From NCBI GenBank assembly GCA_002315615.1, contig DCHK01000038.1:1-39231 (forward strand): a stretch of DNA of 39,231 nucleotides, written 5' to 3'. Every line of letters begins with the position of its first letter. Position 1 is the first letter of the stretch. The position numbers and the translations under genes were made by a program. Positions 5,324 to 15,370 of the stretch are shown here, one piece after another. This stretch comes from Bacteroidales bacterium UBA1754 (GTDB taxonomy: Bacteria; Bacteroidota; Bacteroidia; Bacteroidales; Paludibacteraceae). Under the pieces are notes generated by a model. It was not told where the DNA came from. It made no database searches and saw nothing but the letters and a program-made list of their open reading frames with translations.

Positions 5324-8300
5324 TTATTTCTTTTTCACAAAAACTGTATGATATTTTCTACCATTGGTGGTTGTCACGTTAAGTATGTAAGTTCCTTGAG
5401 ATAAGTTTGTTACATTAACGCTTGCGTTTTCTTCATTTTGATTTAGAACCAAAGCACCACTTGTGGTGTAAACTGCAATTTGTGATATTGCTTCGGCATT
5501 GTCAATATAAAGAACATCAACCACAGGATTTGGGTAAACGTCTAATTTAAAGTTCTCAATAATTGATTCATCTAAATTAGTTGTAGAAGTAAGTTTCACA
5601 CTAATTGTATTTGATGAAACCGACTCTGAAGTGCTGTTGTAAGAAATTACCGAATATTTGTAAGTGCCACCATCAACGTAGTTGTTGATAGTAATAGTTT
5701 CGTACAAAGAATTACCAACGTCAAGTTTATTGTATCCTTCTACAACTTCGTCGTTTGAGTTAAGTACTGTGATGTAGTAACCTTCAGCATTACTTGCTTC
5801 ATTCCAGTTAGCCACGAAAGAATTGTTTGTAACATCGGTTGCCTCTGTTGCTACAGGAACACTCAAAGTTGGAGCGGAAACTGTAATGCTTTGTGTAGCC
5901 GAAGTCATAGGGTAGTTCGTAGTGCGAACGCGAATTTTGTAATTGCCGTCAGCAAGATTTGTTGGAATGTTTCCCATAAATGTTCCACCAAAGTCGGTTG
6001 TAATTTGGTCGATAACTGTCGGGTTGCCGAATGAACCATTCTTGTCAGACAATTCAAGATATGCTACATTAGCCGCGACATTCAAATTGTATGGCGACAT
6101 AGTACCCGTAATGCTGAATCCGACTGAAATAGCATCTCCTGGTTTGTACGATGTTGTTGCTAAATTATTTACGGTCATTGTAGGTTTGTAAATCATCAAA
6201 GCATCGTCAATATAAAGTTTTTCGCCATCGGTACCTACTGCTGCTACATTGTTTGTTTTGAAAGAGCAGAGAATGTATTGAGGTGTTACGGTAGCATTGT
6301 TTACGGTGAAAGGCACTGAAAGTCGAACCCAAGAAGATGTATTTGGTGAAATGTCTGCAGCGGCAGTAGCAACTAAATAACTACTATATGTACTTGATAC
6401 TGGATCTTGGAAATTTGCATTTCCGTGAATGTATGCAGAAACACCTGCAGGTCCTTTGCTTGCATCTCCCGATTCAAATTTTACCCACACCGTTAGAGAG
6501 TCTGGAATTTCGGTGAATGGGGTGTTGTGATTTGAGTCTGATGTGTCTGTAAAATTGTAATTTTTAGCGCTTGTTGCAGTAGCACTACCCATATTTATTT
6601 TGCCAGTAGTCATATTTCCGTTGGCTTTAATACCTGAAATTTCTTTAGTCCAAATATATACCGACGTAGAACCATTTGTACCTGGTCTTTTTACTGTAGT
6701 GCTTTTGTCCATTGCTTGATGCTTTCCAAAAGAGGTTACTGTAGTTGTTTTTGCAGAATAGAAAGAGTTCCATCCTATAGGTTCTGCCTTTTCTTCGGTA
6801 GAGCTTTCCCACAATTCAAACTCAGGGTTTCTTAATTGCGAACCATAGTAATCGCCTTTTGTGGCAATCGAAACGTTCTTGGTGTATGTTTTGCCGTTTA
6901 TAACAGCAGAAACTGTTACTGTGTAACTTGACGATTTGCTCAATCCCGTAATAGTGTATGAAGTTTCGTTTCCGCTTAAAGTTTTGCTTGTGCCGTTGCA
7001 GGAAATGGTAACGGAAGTAGGGGTTACTTCTTCGTCAGAAATAATGCTCCATTTTGCAGTTGCAGTTGTTTTTTCTGCGGATACTGCCACATTCAATGTA
7101 ACAGTTGATTCTGCTTTTGTTGTTACGCTGATTGATTCTGACGTAGTTGCTTCTACACTATTTTCAATGGCTGTTACGGTATATGTGTAATTCGTATTAG
7201 CACTCAATCCGTCGATGGTGGCAGATGAATTTCCTGCGGCAACATTTTTGGTGGCAACGATGGTTGAACCATTTTTAACAACTACTTTGTAGGTAGCTTT
7301 GTCACTCGAAGCAACCCAGTTCGCATTGAACGATGAACTTGTAATATTTGTCGCAGCTTTGCTTGTGGCGGTTTTAGGTGTAACTGTTCCATTAACATTA
7401 AGTGTTACGTTTTCTGCGTTTCTCGAACTGAATGTAAGTGTAGCAGAGTAGTTGCCTGGCACATTGCTTGTTAAACCTATTGTCAAATCTTCGTTAGCAG
7501 AAATTTGTCCGTTTGAAATGATAAATTCGTCATCACCATCTACGTTGATAAGTATATTGCCAAGTAGATTTTCTGCTTTTACGTTTACAACTTGATTTTG
7601 TGTTTTTCCAACAATAGTTTTAAAAGCGGAAAGTGCTGTAATGTTTTTAATAACAGGAACGCTAACGGTAGAAACTGCATATTGTGCTGCTTCAGATTCT
7701 ATGTTGTTGTCATCTATTGCTATCAATTCCAAATTGTAGTCGCTGTTGGCGTTCAAACCAATTACTTCGTAACTTGTTTTGTTGCCACGATAAACTTCTT
7801 CGCCATTCACTTTCAGAATGTAGTTTGTTGCACCTTCGGTTGTACTCCAATATGCCACAAAAGAATTGTTCGTAATATCGTTTGCTGCAAACACTGGTGT
7901 TTTTCTTGGTGTTGAAACGCCCGTAATATTTATTGTCACATTTTCGGCAACGCCTGAAGTTAGAGTGATTTTTGCATTAAAGTTTCCTGTTGCTCTTGGT
8001 AGCATTTGCAAAACGAAAGAACCTCCGTCTTTATTTGTAATAACATCGTTCAAAGAGAAGCATTCGTCGCCTTCTATCGCAACTGAAATTTGCTCGTCAA
8101 GATAAGATGGTGTCAAAGTTATTGTTCTGTTTTCGTAGTCGTTAATTTGAAGTTCAAAAGAAGTGTCAAATGATTCGTATGCGATAACAGGTTTCTTTGT
8201 GGTAACATTGATTTCGTTTGAAGCATCAGACCAAATATCATCAATAATTGCATAGATGTTGTAAGTGTAGTCTGTTGTTGGTTCTAATCCTGTTACTTTA

Positions 8301-11300
8301 ATATTTGTGTCTTTTGTGTACTCTTGGTAAACATTTTGTGCGTTTTTCTTAACAATGATACAGTAAGTTGCATTCTCGCTTACGCTTTCCCAATTACCTA
8401 CAAAAGTTGTTCCTCTTACATCGCTTGCATCTTTTGCTATAGGTGTGTTTGGAATGCAAATTCCATTAAAGTTGAATTGCTTGTTTTCTGCAAAATCGCT
8501 CGAAATGTTTATGCTTCCATTGTATGTTCCTATTGCTGTAGGAGCGAATGTAAGAATCACTTCTCCACTTTCGGTCAAAGTGTTTTTGTCAATACTGAAA
8601 ACACCACTTTCGTCGGTTAATGCAATGTTGATATTTCCAAGCAAGTTTTCGCCTACAATGTTGAGTTTAATGGTGTCGGTAGAGTTGGCAATGGTTTCGG
8701 CTTTGTTTCTGCCCGAAATAGAAATAATAGGTGTTGCTTCTGTGCCGACATTTATTGTGTTTGATTTTTCCGATACAAAAGTGTCGATGTTTGCAATCAC
8801 ATAATAAGAGTAATTCTTGTTTGGTGTTAAATTATCAAGCAAGAAAGAGTTGTTTGTACCGTTGTATTTCACTTCCTCATTTACGTACAATGTGAATGTA
8901 GCACCAGACATTGCGTCCCAATTTGCAACGAAAGAAGTTGGTTTCACTTCTGTTGCTTCTGTTGCTACAGGAGTTTCGAGGTTTGCAGTACCTGTCACGT
9001 TGATTTTAACCGAAGTTTCGCCAGAACTCAATGTAATTTCGTTGGCAAAATTTCCTACCGTGTTAGGTGCGAATTTAATATCAAAAGTACCACCGTCTTT
9101 TGTAAGCGTATTGTTAATGATGCTGAAATTATCGTTACCATTTGTAGTAATATCAATAGTTTCTATTAGTTCGGCAGCATTTACAGTAACTGTTCTAACT
9201 ACATCGGTATTTCTATTTGTTACGAATGATTTATCAAAGTCATTGTAACTGATGGCAGCGCCGCCGGTAGTCGTAACAGATATTTCGTTTGACTTTTCCG
9301 ATGTGAGTTCGCTCACTTTTGCACTCACTGTATAAGTGTATTCTGTACTTGAAATTAAGTTCGTAACATCGTAAGAAGTTTTACTTCCTTCAACTTCATA
9401 ATTGCTTTCGCCGTTGACTGATTTTACATTTACGATATATTTTGAAGTATTTGCTACGGCATTCCAATTTGCTGTGAATGCAATTCCAGTAATGTTTGTT
9501 GCTGCTGTTGCGATAGGTGCTGTTGGATTTGCAGTTCCGTTCAGTACAATTGTTTTTTCTTCTGCCAAGTCAGAGTTGATTTTTACGGTTGCACTGAATT
9601 TGCCAACGCTTGTTGGAGCAAAAGCGGCGATAATTGTTCCGTTTTCGCTGACAGAAGTTTTGTCAATGCTAAAGAATCCGCTTTCGTCCTCTAAAGAAAC
9701 AGCAATGTCTTCAATGGTGTTTTCGCTTGTGATGCTCAAAGTATAATCTGCCGTTTCGTTTACAACGATTTCTTTCTCATCGTCACCACTGATGTTGATG
9801 ACGGGAATAGGTAAAGTTTTGACACTTATTTCGTTTGATTTTGACGATGTCAATTCGTTTACAGTTGCCGCTACATAATATTTGTAATCGGTATTAGCGG
9901 TCAAATTGGTAAGATTATATGATGTTTCTGTGCCGTTGTATTTCTCTTCGCCATTCAAATAAAGTGTGTATGTTGCATTTGCTACTTCTTCCCAATTGGC
10001 AGTAAATGTTTCGCAACGAATGTTTGTGGCTTCAGTAGCGACGGGTGCAGTAGGATTTGCAGTTCCGTTCAGTACAATTGTTTTTTCTTCTGCCAAGTCA
10101 GAGTTGATTTTTACCGTTGCGCTGAATTTGCCAACGCTTGTAGGAGCAAAAGTGGCGATAACTGTTCCGTTTTCGCTGATAGAAGTTTTGTCAATGCTAA
10201 AGAATCCGCTTTCGTCTTCCAAAGAAATAGCAATGTCTTCAATGGTGTTTTCGCTTGTGACGTTTAATGTGAAATCGGCGGTTTCGTTTACAACGATTTC
10301 TTTTTCGTCATCTCCACTAATATTGATGATTGGTGTTGGTAATGTCGTAACATTGATTGTATTAGAATAGTCTGTTACAAAACCATTTATTTCTGCTGTA
10401 ACATTGTATGTGTAGTTTGTATTGGCAGTCAGTCCGCTCAAATCATAAGAGGTGTTCGTTCCTTCGTATTTTTTCACTCCGTTCAGATAGAGGGTATATG
10501 AATTTGCACCTGTCAAAGCGTTCCAATTGGCTGTGAATGTTTCGCATCGCACATTTGTTGCTGCTGTAGCAGTAGGTGCAACTGGTGCTGAAGTTCCATC
10601 TATAGTGATAGATTTTGATTCTGCTAAATCAGAAGAAATGCTCACTGTCGCATTGAATTCGCCTACTGTAGTTGGAGCAAATGTCAAAACAATGTTTCCA
10701 TTCTTACTGATAGTTGTTTTGTCAATGCTAAAATAACCACTTTCATCGGTCAAAACTACATTGATGTCGTTGATGGTATTTTCGCTTATAATGGTCAGTG
10801 TCAAGTCTTTCGAAGTGTTGTAAGTGGTTTTTATGTTTGTGTCGCCACTTATGCCTATTACTGGCGTAGGCAAAGATTTAACACTAATTTCATTAGATTT
10901 TTCAGAAACAAGTCCGTTCACAGTTGCGGTTACGACATAGGTGTAATCTGTGTTTGGCGTACAAGTAGCCGAATACGAAGTTTCTGTGCCTGTATATGTT
11001 TCTTTACCGTTGATGAAGAGTTTATAATTGTCGGCATCTGCTACGCTACTCCAGTTTGCAGTGAAAGAATTTGGCAGAATATTTGTCGCGTCTGTTGCTA
11101 CGGGAGCGGTAGGGTAGGCTGTTCCTGTGATTTCCAACGATTTGCTCTCTGCATAGTCCGATGAAATAGTAACAGTTGTTTTATAAGTTCCTACATTTTT
11201 AGGTTCAAAAGTTAAGGTAACTTTCCCGCTTTCGCTGATAGAGGTTTTGTCGATGCTGAAAAATCCACTTTCGTCGGTAATGGCAATGTTTATGTTGCCA

Positions 11301-12964
11301 ATTGCGTTTTTGCTCGAAATGCTCAATTCCAAAGTGTTACTTCCTCCGTTTACGGCAGAAATGCTATCTTTACCACTGATAAAGATTGTTGGGTTTGGAA
11401 GTGTTTTAAGTGTGATTGTATTAGAATTTTCTGAAACAAAATCTCCTACATACGCTTTTACGTAATATTGATATTCAGTGTCTGCAGTTAAGTCTGTGAA
11501 AATAAACGAAGTGCTTGTCGTTGTTGCTTTTTGTATGCCATTCAAATAAACTTCATATTTGCTTGCGTTTGGAACGGAATTCCAGTTGGCAATGAACGAA
11601 GAATTGGTGATAAAAGTTGCGTCTTTTGCAACGGGAGCAGTTGGTGTAGCGGTTCCGCTTAGCGTGATAATCACATTTTCAGCACATTCCGACGATGCTA
11701 CAATAACGTCGTTGTATTTGCCAACTTCCGTTGAAGAGAAAGTAATTGTAACGTCTCCATTATTGGTAATGCTTGTGGGATTAATGCTGAACTTGTTGCC
11801 GTTTTGCAAAGCAAGTGAAATATTTTCAACCAAATATTGTGATGTAATATTCAATGTTGCCGTTTTGGAGTTGCCGATGACAGATGCTAAGTCAAAACTT
11901 TGTGCATTAACGTTAATAATTGCAGTCTGGGTTGTTACAGAAATAGTGTTCGATGCAGTTTTGCTTTGAAAAGAACCATTCAATGCCGTTACGTTGTATG
12001 TGTATGAGTTCCCATTTTTGCAGTCCAAACCTGTTATGTTGACTGTGGTAGATGGCGTTTCTGTACTGAAAACCAATTCGCTCGAAGAATTATAAACATT
12101 GAGTTTGTATGATGTTGCGCCTGTTGAGGTGTTCCAATTTGCAGTGAATGATTTTGCTGTTACATTTGTTGCGTTAGTCGCTGTAGGTACGGCTGGCAGT
12201 GCTGTTCCCGAAAGAGAAACTGTTCTCGTTTCTGCTCCGTTTCCACTGATAGTAATGGTACCGTTAAAATTTCCTACTGAAGTTGGTTTGAACGTAACTG
12301 TAATGGTTTTTTCTCCGTATTTTCCTTCAGCAATGCTTGTTACGTCTGTCGAGTAAGCAGAATTGTTGCTACTAATAGTCAAGCCTTTCCCGCTTGTTCC
12401 ATTTGAGTATTTAATGGTGAAAGTTTTTGTAACCGATTCTCCAAGTGTAATAGTGCCGAAATTCAACGAACTTTCAGATGGAGCGTTTGTGTAGGTCGCT
12501 TGGGTTACAGTTACATTCTTTCTCCAATAGTACAAAGCATCTCCTCCTGAACTACGAAGGCGAAGTATGGTAGCTTCGCTGTTCATGGATTTTGCAGAAA
12601 TATTGTCACTATATTTGTACATATTGCCAGTGCCTTTGAAAAAGTTAATGTCGTATGGAACGTCAACACTTCCTATTTCAGATTCAGTTCCATTTATTAC
12701 TTGTTTGAATTTAATGGAAGAAGATACAGCACCATAATTCTGTCCAAATTGTCCACCCGTCATAGCGAGAGGTGGGGCAACCAATGTCAAATTTTCTTCG
12801 TTAAAATCACTTTTTCCTTTTTTCGCCTCTTGTGTATCATACAATGCGTACCAAGTTCCATTTTGCTTTGTTCCTTGTCCTTCGGTTTCCCAAGCGGCAA
12901 AGGTGTTTGCACTCGTCAAGAGTGCTACGGTAGTTAAGAATAAAGATTTAAAATTCTTTTTCAT
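5324..12964 (-). CDS. Giant modular T9SS-secreted surface protein, 2546 aa
   Basis: I place the start at ATG 12964, because the product then begins MKKNFKSLFLTTVALLTSAN, a clean signal peptide. The longer frame to 13036 adds 24 residues before it. The body alternates ASH/choice-of-anchor-D-like beta modules (recurring pattern SENTI, DESGFFSIDKTSIS, FAPTSVGKF, SSDLAE) with fibronectin-III modules (recurring ATNI, FTANW, YTLYLNG, LTANTDYTY), in units of about 176-180 residues. FN3-type modules begin near residues 258, 441, 621, 795, 973, 1150, 1333, 1508, 1688, 1868 and 1955. Residues about 2040-2258 resemble a PCMD jelly-roll (NPEFELWES, IGWNSF, LYIDDALMIY). An Ig-like segment, a last FN3 (about 2365-2465) and a type A T9SS sorting domain (LDVYPNPV to VFVKKK) follow. 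It is likely a cell-surface adhesin or glycan-binding scaffold; no catalytic domain was seen. Confidence 0.88.
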   Translation of the reverse strand: MKKNFKSLFLTTVALLTSANTFAAWETEGQGTKQNGTWYALYDTQEAKKGKSDFNEENLTLVAPPLAMTGGQFGQNYGAVSSSIKFKQVINGTESEIGSVDVPYDINFFKGTGNMYKYSDNISAKSMNSEATILRLRSSGGDALYYWRKNVTVTQATYTNAPSESSLNFGTITLGESVTKTFTIKYSNGTSGKGLTISSNNSAYSTDVTSIAEGKYGEKTITVTFKPTSVGNFNGTITISGNGAETRTVSLSGTALPAVPTATNATNVTAKSFTANWNTSTGATSYKLNVYNSSSELVFSTETPSTTVNITGLDCKNGNSYTYNVTALNGSFQSKTASNTISVTTQTAIINVNAQSFDLASVIGNSKTATLNITSQYLVENISLALQNGNKFSINPTSITNNGDVTITFSSTEVGKYNDVIVASSECAENVIITLSGTATPTAPVAKDATFITNSSFIANWNSVPNASKYEVYLNGIQKATTTSTSFIFTDLTADTEYQYYVKAYVGDFVSENSNTITLKTLPNPTIFISGKDSISAVNGGSNTLELSISSKNAIGNINIAITDESGFFSIDKTSISESGKVTLTFEPKNVGTYKTTVTISSDYAESKSLEITGTAYPTAPVATDATNILPNSFTANWSSVADADNYKLFINGKETYTGTETSYSATCTPNTDYTYVVTATVNGLVSEKSNEISVKSLPTPVIGISGDTNIKTTYNTSKDLTLTIISENTINDINVVLTDESGYFSIDKTTISKNGNIVLTFAPTTVGEFNATVSISSDLAESKSITIDGTSAPVAPTATAATNVRCETFTANWNALTGANSYTLYLNGVKKYEGTNTSYDLSGLTANTNYTYNVTAEINGFVTDYSNTINVTTLPTPIINISGDDEKEIVVNETADFTLNVTSENTIEDIAISLEDESGFFSIDKTSISENGTVIATFAPTSVGKFSATVKINSDLAEEKTIVLNGTANPTAPVATEATNIRCETFTANWEEVANATYTLYLNGEEKYNGTETSYNLTNLTANTDYKYYVAATVNELTSSKSNEISVKTLPIPVINISGDDEKEIVVNETADYTLSITSENTIEDIAVSLEDESGFFSIDKTSVSENGTIIAAFAPTSVGKFSATVKINSDLAEEKTIVLNGTANPTAPIATAATNITGIAFTANWNAVANTSKYIVNVKSVNGESNYEVEGSKTSYDVTNLISSTEYTYTVSAKVSELTSEKSNEISVTTTGGAAISYNDFDKSFVTNRNTDVVRTVTVNAAELIETIDITTNGNDNFSIINNTLTKDGGTFDIKFAPNTVGNFANEITLSSGETSVKINVTGTANLETPVATEATEVKPTSFVANWDAMSGATFTLYVNEEVKYNGTNNSFLLDNLTPNKNYSYYVIANIDTFVSEKSNTINVGTEATPIISISGRNKAETIANSTDTIKLNIVGENLLGNINIALTDESGVFSIDKNTLTESGEVILTFAPTAIGTYNGSINISSDFAENKQFNFNGICIPNTPIAKDASDVRGTTFVGNWESVSENATYCIIVKKNAQNVYQEYTKDTNIKVTGLEPTTDYTYNIYAIIDDIWSDASNEINVTTKKPVIAYESFDTSFELQINDYENRTITLTPSYLDEQISVAIEGDECFSLNDVITNKDGGSFVLQMLPRATGNFNAKITLTSGVAENVTINITGVSTPRKTPVFAANDITNNSFVAYWSTTEGATNYILKVNGEEVYRGNKTSYEVIGLNANSDYNLELIAIDDNNIESEAAQYAVSTVSVPVIKNITALSAFKTIVGKTQNQVVNVKAENLLGNILINVDGDDEFIISNGQISANEDLTIGLTSNVPGNYSATLTFSSRNAENVTLNVNGTVTPKTATSKAATNITSSSFNANWVASSDKATYKVVVKNGSTIVATKNVAAGNSSATIDGLSANTNYTYTVTAIENSVEATTSESISVTTKAESTVTLNVAVSAEKTTATAKWSIISDEEVTPTSVTISCNGTSKTLSGNETSYTITGLSKSSSYTVTVSAVINGKTYTKNVSIATKGDYYGSQLRNPEFELWESSTEEKAEPIGWNSFYSAKTTTVTSFGKHQAMDKSTTVKRPGTNGSTSVYIWTKEISGIKANGNMTTGKINMGSATATSAKNYNFTDTSDSNHNTPFTEIPDSLTVWVKFESGDASKGPAGVSAYIHGNANFQDPVSSTYSSYLVATAAADISPNTSSWVRLSVPFTVNNATVTPQYILCSFKTNNVAAVGTDGEKLYIDDALMIYKPTMTVNNLATTSYKPGDAISVGFSITGTMSPYNLNVAANVAYLELSDKNGSFGNPTVIDQITTDFGGTFMGNIPTNLADGNYKIRVRTTNYPMTSATQSITVSAPTLSVPVATEATDVTNNSFVANWNEASNAEGYYITVLNSNDEVVEGYNKLDVGNSLYETITINNYVDGGTYKYSVISYNSTSESVSSNTISVKLTSTTNLDESIIENFKLDVYPNPVVDVLYIDNAEAISQIAVYTTSGALVLNQNEENASVNVTNLSQGTYILNVTTTNGRKYHTVFVKKK
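9531..10330 (-). repeat. Near-identical internal repeat in the giant gene
   Basis: About 270 bp at 9531-9800 recur almost unchanged at 10059-10330, an offset of 528 bp or 176 codons, which is one module unit. Other units of the gene have diverged far more at the DNA level, so these two arose by recent duplication or gene conversion. Confidence 0.75.
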
Positions 12965-13064
12965 TTTATAATATTGTTTTGTCTTCAAAAAATAAGGTGT
13001 TATATTGTCAATTTCATTAGAAATTGTTTGCTTCAAATTTTAGTGGTTCGTTTTTTTGTCCGAA

Positions 13065-13072
13065 CAAAGTTG
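13065..13072 (-). promoter_or_regulatory. Possible -7 box of the giant gene
   Basis: CAACTTTG on the minus strand, one base off TAnnTTTG, lies 100 nt upstream of the chosen start. No convincing -33 element was found. Confidence 0.3.
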
Positions 13073-13131
13073 CCCTTGGGCTCGGCATTCTTTTTCTTCA
13101 CTGAAAAAATGCTCAAAAAAAGTATTTTATT

Positions 13132-13168
13132 AAAAGTCGGGATAACAGAAAAACTGTTTCCCGACTTT
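13132..13168 (-). terminator. Terminator of the surface-protein operon
   Basis: A GC-containing stem (AAAGTCGGG paired with CCCGACTTT, extended by AACAG/CTGTT, 5-nt loop) lies 22 nt after the stop at 13190. The T-run on the minus strand is short (TTTTAAT). Confidence 0.7.
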
Positions 13169-13189
13169 GTAATTGAAAATTAGTTAAAA

Positions 13190-14500
13190 TTATTTTTTAA
13201 TAAATTTAGCAGCAGCATTTCCTACAGCAATAATGTAATTGCCGTTTGCAAGGTTATTTACGTTTACTTTTTCATTTGCTACAGTTCCGTTAGCAACAAC
13301 TGCGCCATTCAAATTGATAATGCTGTATGCTTTTCCTTCAGCGTTTTCTACATTGATTTCGCTTGTTGCAACAGTTGGGTAGATATTCAAAGTTTCTGCT
13401 TTTGGAGCAAAAATGCCAGTCAAATCAGAAACGTAGTTAGAAGCATTTTTAGAGTTAACACTTACATTTACGGTAAAACCTTCATCGTAAGCTTCATCAT
13501 CGTCAGCAACATCTAAACCAGCCAACCAAGCAGTGTGGTCAAAAGGCATTGTGCCACCGATATAAACAACCAATTTAACATCAAGTATGCTGTTTTCTAC
13601 AGAACAAGAAGTTATTTTCAAAACAGTAGTAACTTGATTTCCTCCAACTTCTGCATTAGGACCTTGAATGTATTCGCTCTCAGCAGTAAAAGAAACTGCG
13701 TTACCAGACTTGCTTGCAGTAAGGTTGTCAACCAAAATTGATAGTTGTTGTCCAAGGAAATTAAAATCGTTGATACCCAAAGAGTATTTTCCTGCAGTTG
13801 TATTGCTAGTCTTTAAGTCAACAGCGCTTTGTACCGTAACAGGATTTCCTGAAGGTAAAATTGCTTGTGGAGCATAATCAACAACAATGTCGCAGTTGTT
13901 GTATGTTCCTGTGAAATTGTTTACAACTGGTGTTGCATCACTTACATAGTTAGACGCATTTTTAGAATCTGCACTAACATTTACGATGCCACCTTCATCG
14001 TAAGCTTCATCATCGTCAGCAACATCTAAACCAGTCAACCAAGCAGCGTGGTCAAAAGGCATTTCACCGCCAATATAAACAACTAATTGAACGTTAAGTA
14101 TGCTGTTTTCTACAGAGCAAGAAGTTATTTTCAAAACAGTAGTAACTTGATTTCCTCCAACTTCTGCATTAGGGCCTTGAATATATTCACTCTCTGCAGT
14201 AAAAGAAACTCCGTTACCAAATTCGCTTGCAGTAAGGTTGTCAACCAAAATTGAAAGTTGTTGTCCAAGGAAATTAAAATCGTTGATACCCAAAGAATAC
14301 TTTCCAAGAGTAGTGGTGCTTGCCTTTAAGTTTATAGCACTTTGCACAGTAACGGGATTTCCTGAAGGTAAAATTGCTTGTGGTGCATAATCAACCTTGA
14401 TATCGCAGTTGTTGTATGTTCCCGTGAAGTTATTCACGACGGTAGCATTCGCTACCAATGCCATTGAAATGGCTAAAAAAGACATAAATACTTTTTTCAT
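13190..14500 (-). CDS. T9SS cargo with tandemly duplicated beta domain, 436 aa
   Basis: The start at ATG 14500 gives MKKVFMSFLAISMALVANA, a signal peptide; the frame open to 14557 would add 19 unlikely residues. Two copies of a 171-residue domain follow (VVNNFTGTYNN, LPSGNPVTVQSA, GKYSLGINDF, SILVDNLTAS, SCSVENSIL, MPFDH, DDDEAYDEG). They differ at only about 20-25 positions. The pattern of short strands resembles calycin-like domains of Bacteroidota, but that is a guess. The C-terminal 75 residues are a T9SS sorting domain (LNIYPTVATSEINVENAEG to AAAKFIKK). It is the last gene of an operon with the outer-membrane barrel (40-nt gap) and the lipoprotein, so the three likely form a surface assembly. 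Confidence 0.82.
   Translation of the reverse strand: MKKVFMSFLAISMALVANATVVNNFTGTYNNCDIKVDYAPQAILPSGNPVTVQSAINLKASTTTLGKYSLGINDFNFLGQQLSILVDNLTASEFGNGVSFTAESEYIQGPNAEVGGNQVTTVLKITSCSVENSILNVQLVVYIGGEMPFDHAAWLTGLDVADDDEAYDEGGIVNVSADSKNASNYVSDATPVVNNFTGTYNNCDIVVDYAPQAILPSGNPVTVQSAVDLKTSNTTAGKYSLGINDFNFLGQQLSILVDNLTASKSGNAVSFTAESEYIQGPNAEVGGNQVTTVLKITSCSVENSILDVKLVVYIGGTMPFDHTAWLAGLDVADDDEAYDEGFTVNVSVNSKNASNYVSDLTGIFAPKAETLNIYPTVATSEINVENAEGKAYSIINLNGAVVANGTVANEKVNVNNLANGNYIIAVGNAAAKFIKK
13418..14440 (-). repeat. 513-bp tandem duplication
   Basis: Two adjacent copies, about 13418-13927 and 13931-14440, lie in register with an offset of 513 bp (171 codons). For example, the GCATAATCAAC word at 13872 recurs at 14385. 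Long stretches are identical at the DNA level, including silent positions, so the duplication is recent or kept uniform by recombination. Confidence 0.85.
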
Positions 14501-14540
14501 GTTTTTAATTTTATTAATAAATTTGATATAGTATAAATCG

Positions 14541-15365
14541 TTAGAAAATATACGCAATGCCGATGTTTCCGTATATTGGATACATATTGAAAGTAATCAC
14601 TTTAAAATCATTTTTGAAAATGTCATTCAATCCCCATTGCAAGTCTGCTGCAACTGATAGATGTTTTAGCACTTTCCATTCGGCACCGAACTGAACACCA
14701 ATATTCCAACGTCGCAAGTTTTCCGAAAAGTCGTAATTAGCGGAGGTAACTTCAATGTATCCACCTGTTGGGTCTCCTTCTCTAATGTAACCATCGTACG
14801 CAGTGCCGTAAAAATTATCTTCATCCAAACTACCCAATAAATGAGAATAGTATGGTCCAAAACGCAGTTTCCATCGGTCTGATGCTTTAAATGTAACGAG
14901 CAACGGAATAGAAAGATAAAGGTTCTCGACTTTCGTTTCTACGTGTCCAGTGAATGGTCCTTCTATATCTTCGTCTTTGTCGCCTTCCATTCTCATAAAG
15001 TAATTTTTTACTTGTGCTTTGGTGCTCATTCCTTTTTGTTCCAATCTTAAACCAAGCAACAATCCCCATTTGTGTTTCAACCCGAAAGATTTGTTTACAT
15101 TACCTTCTACATAGAAGTGCATTCCAGGTTTGAAACCCTCTATTTTTCTGATTTCGGCAGGCAATGGCATCGGAGACGTACCTCCAATTTCGTAACCAAC
15201 CCTAATAGAATATTCAACGCCACGTAAAAATGCAAATTTTGCATATTCTGTTTGGTCAACAATTGGACCCATTAATGTTCCTTCACCCTCTGTTTTTTCT
15301 TGTGCAGAAAGTGATAAAGAACAAATTAGCAATACAAATGCGATGATGTGTTTATAATGTTTCAT
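14541..15365 (-). CDS. Outer-membrane beta-barrel protein (porin family)
   Basis: The protein has 274 residues. Residues 1-21 form a signal peptide ending SLSLSAQ. The mature part has alternating polar/hydrophobic strands (HFYVEGNVNKSFGLKHKWGL, LYLSIPLLVTFKA, WKLRFGPYYSHLLGS, WNIGVQFGAEWK, LSVAADLQWGLNDI) and ends IGIAYIF with a C-terminal Phe, as expected of a BAM-assembled barrel. IPLLVTFK followed by GPY is typical of the OMP_b-brl_2 type barrel in Bacteroidota. It lies 5 nt after the PCMD lipoprotein gene, a pairing common in Bacteroidota; it probably anchors or exports its neighbours at the outer membrane. Confidence 0.85.
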   Translation of the reverse strand: MKHYKHIIAFVLLICSLSLSAQEKTEGEGTLMGPIVDQTEYAKFAFLRGVEYSIRVGYEIGGTSPMPLPAEIRKIEGFKPGMHFYVEGNVNKSFGLKHKWGLLLGLRLEQKGMSTKAQVKNYFMRMEGDKDEDIEGPFTGHVETKVENLYLSIPLLVTFKASDRWKLRFGPYYSHLLGSLDEDNFYGTAYDGYIREGDPTGGYIEVTSANYDFSENLRRWNIGVQFGAEWKVLKHLSVAADLQWGLNDIFKNDFKVITFNMYPIYGNIGIAYIF

Positions 15366-15370
15366 TTTGG

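Noticed and set aside
5943..12937. Many 60-140-residue plus-strand frames opposite the giant T9SS gene
   Set aside because: They repeat with the same period as the modules on the other strand and have the hydrophobic composition expected of antisense to Thr/Ser/Asn-rich sequence; they are shadows.
12965..13036. N-terminal extension of the giant protein by 24 residues
   Set aside because: It precedes a textbook signal peptide; the start at 12964 is much more likely.
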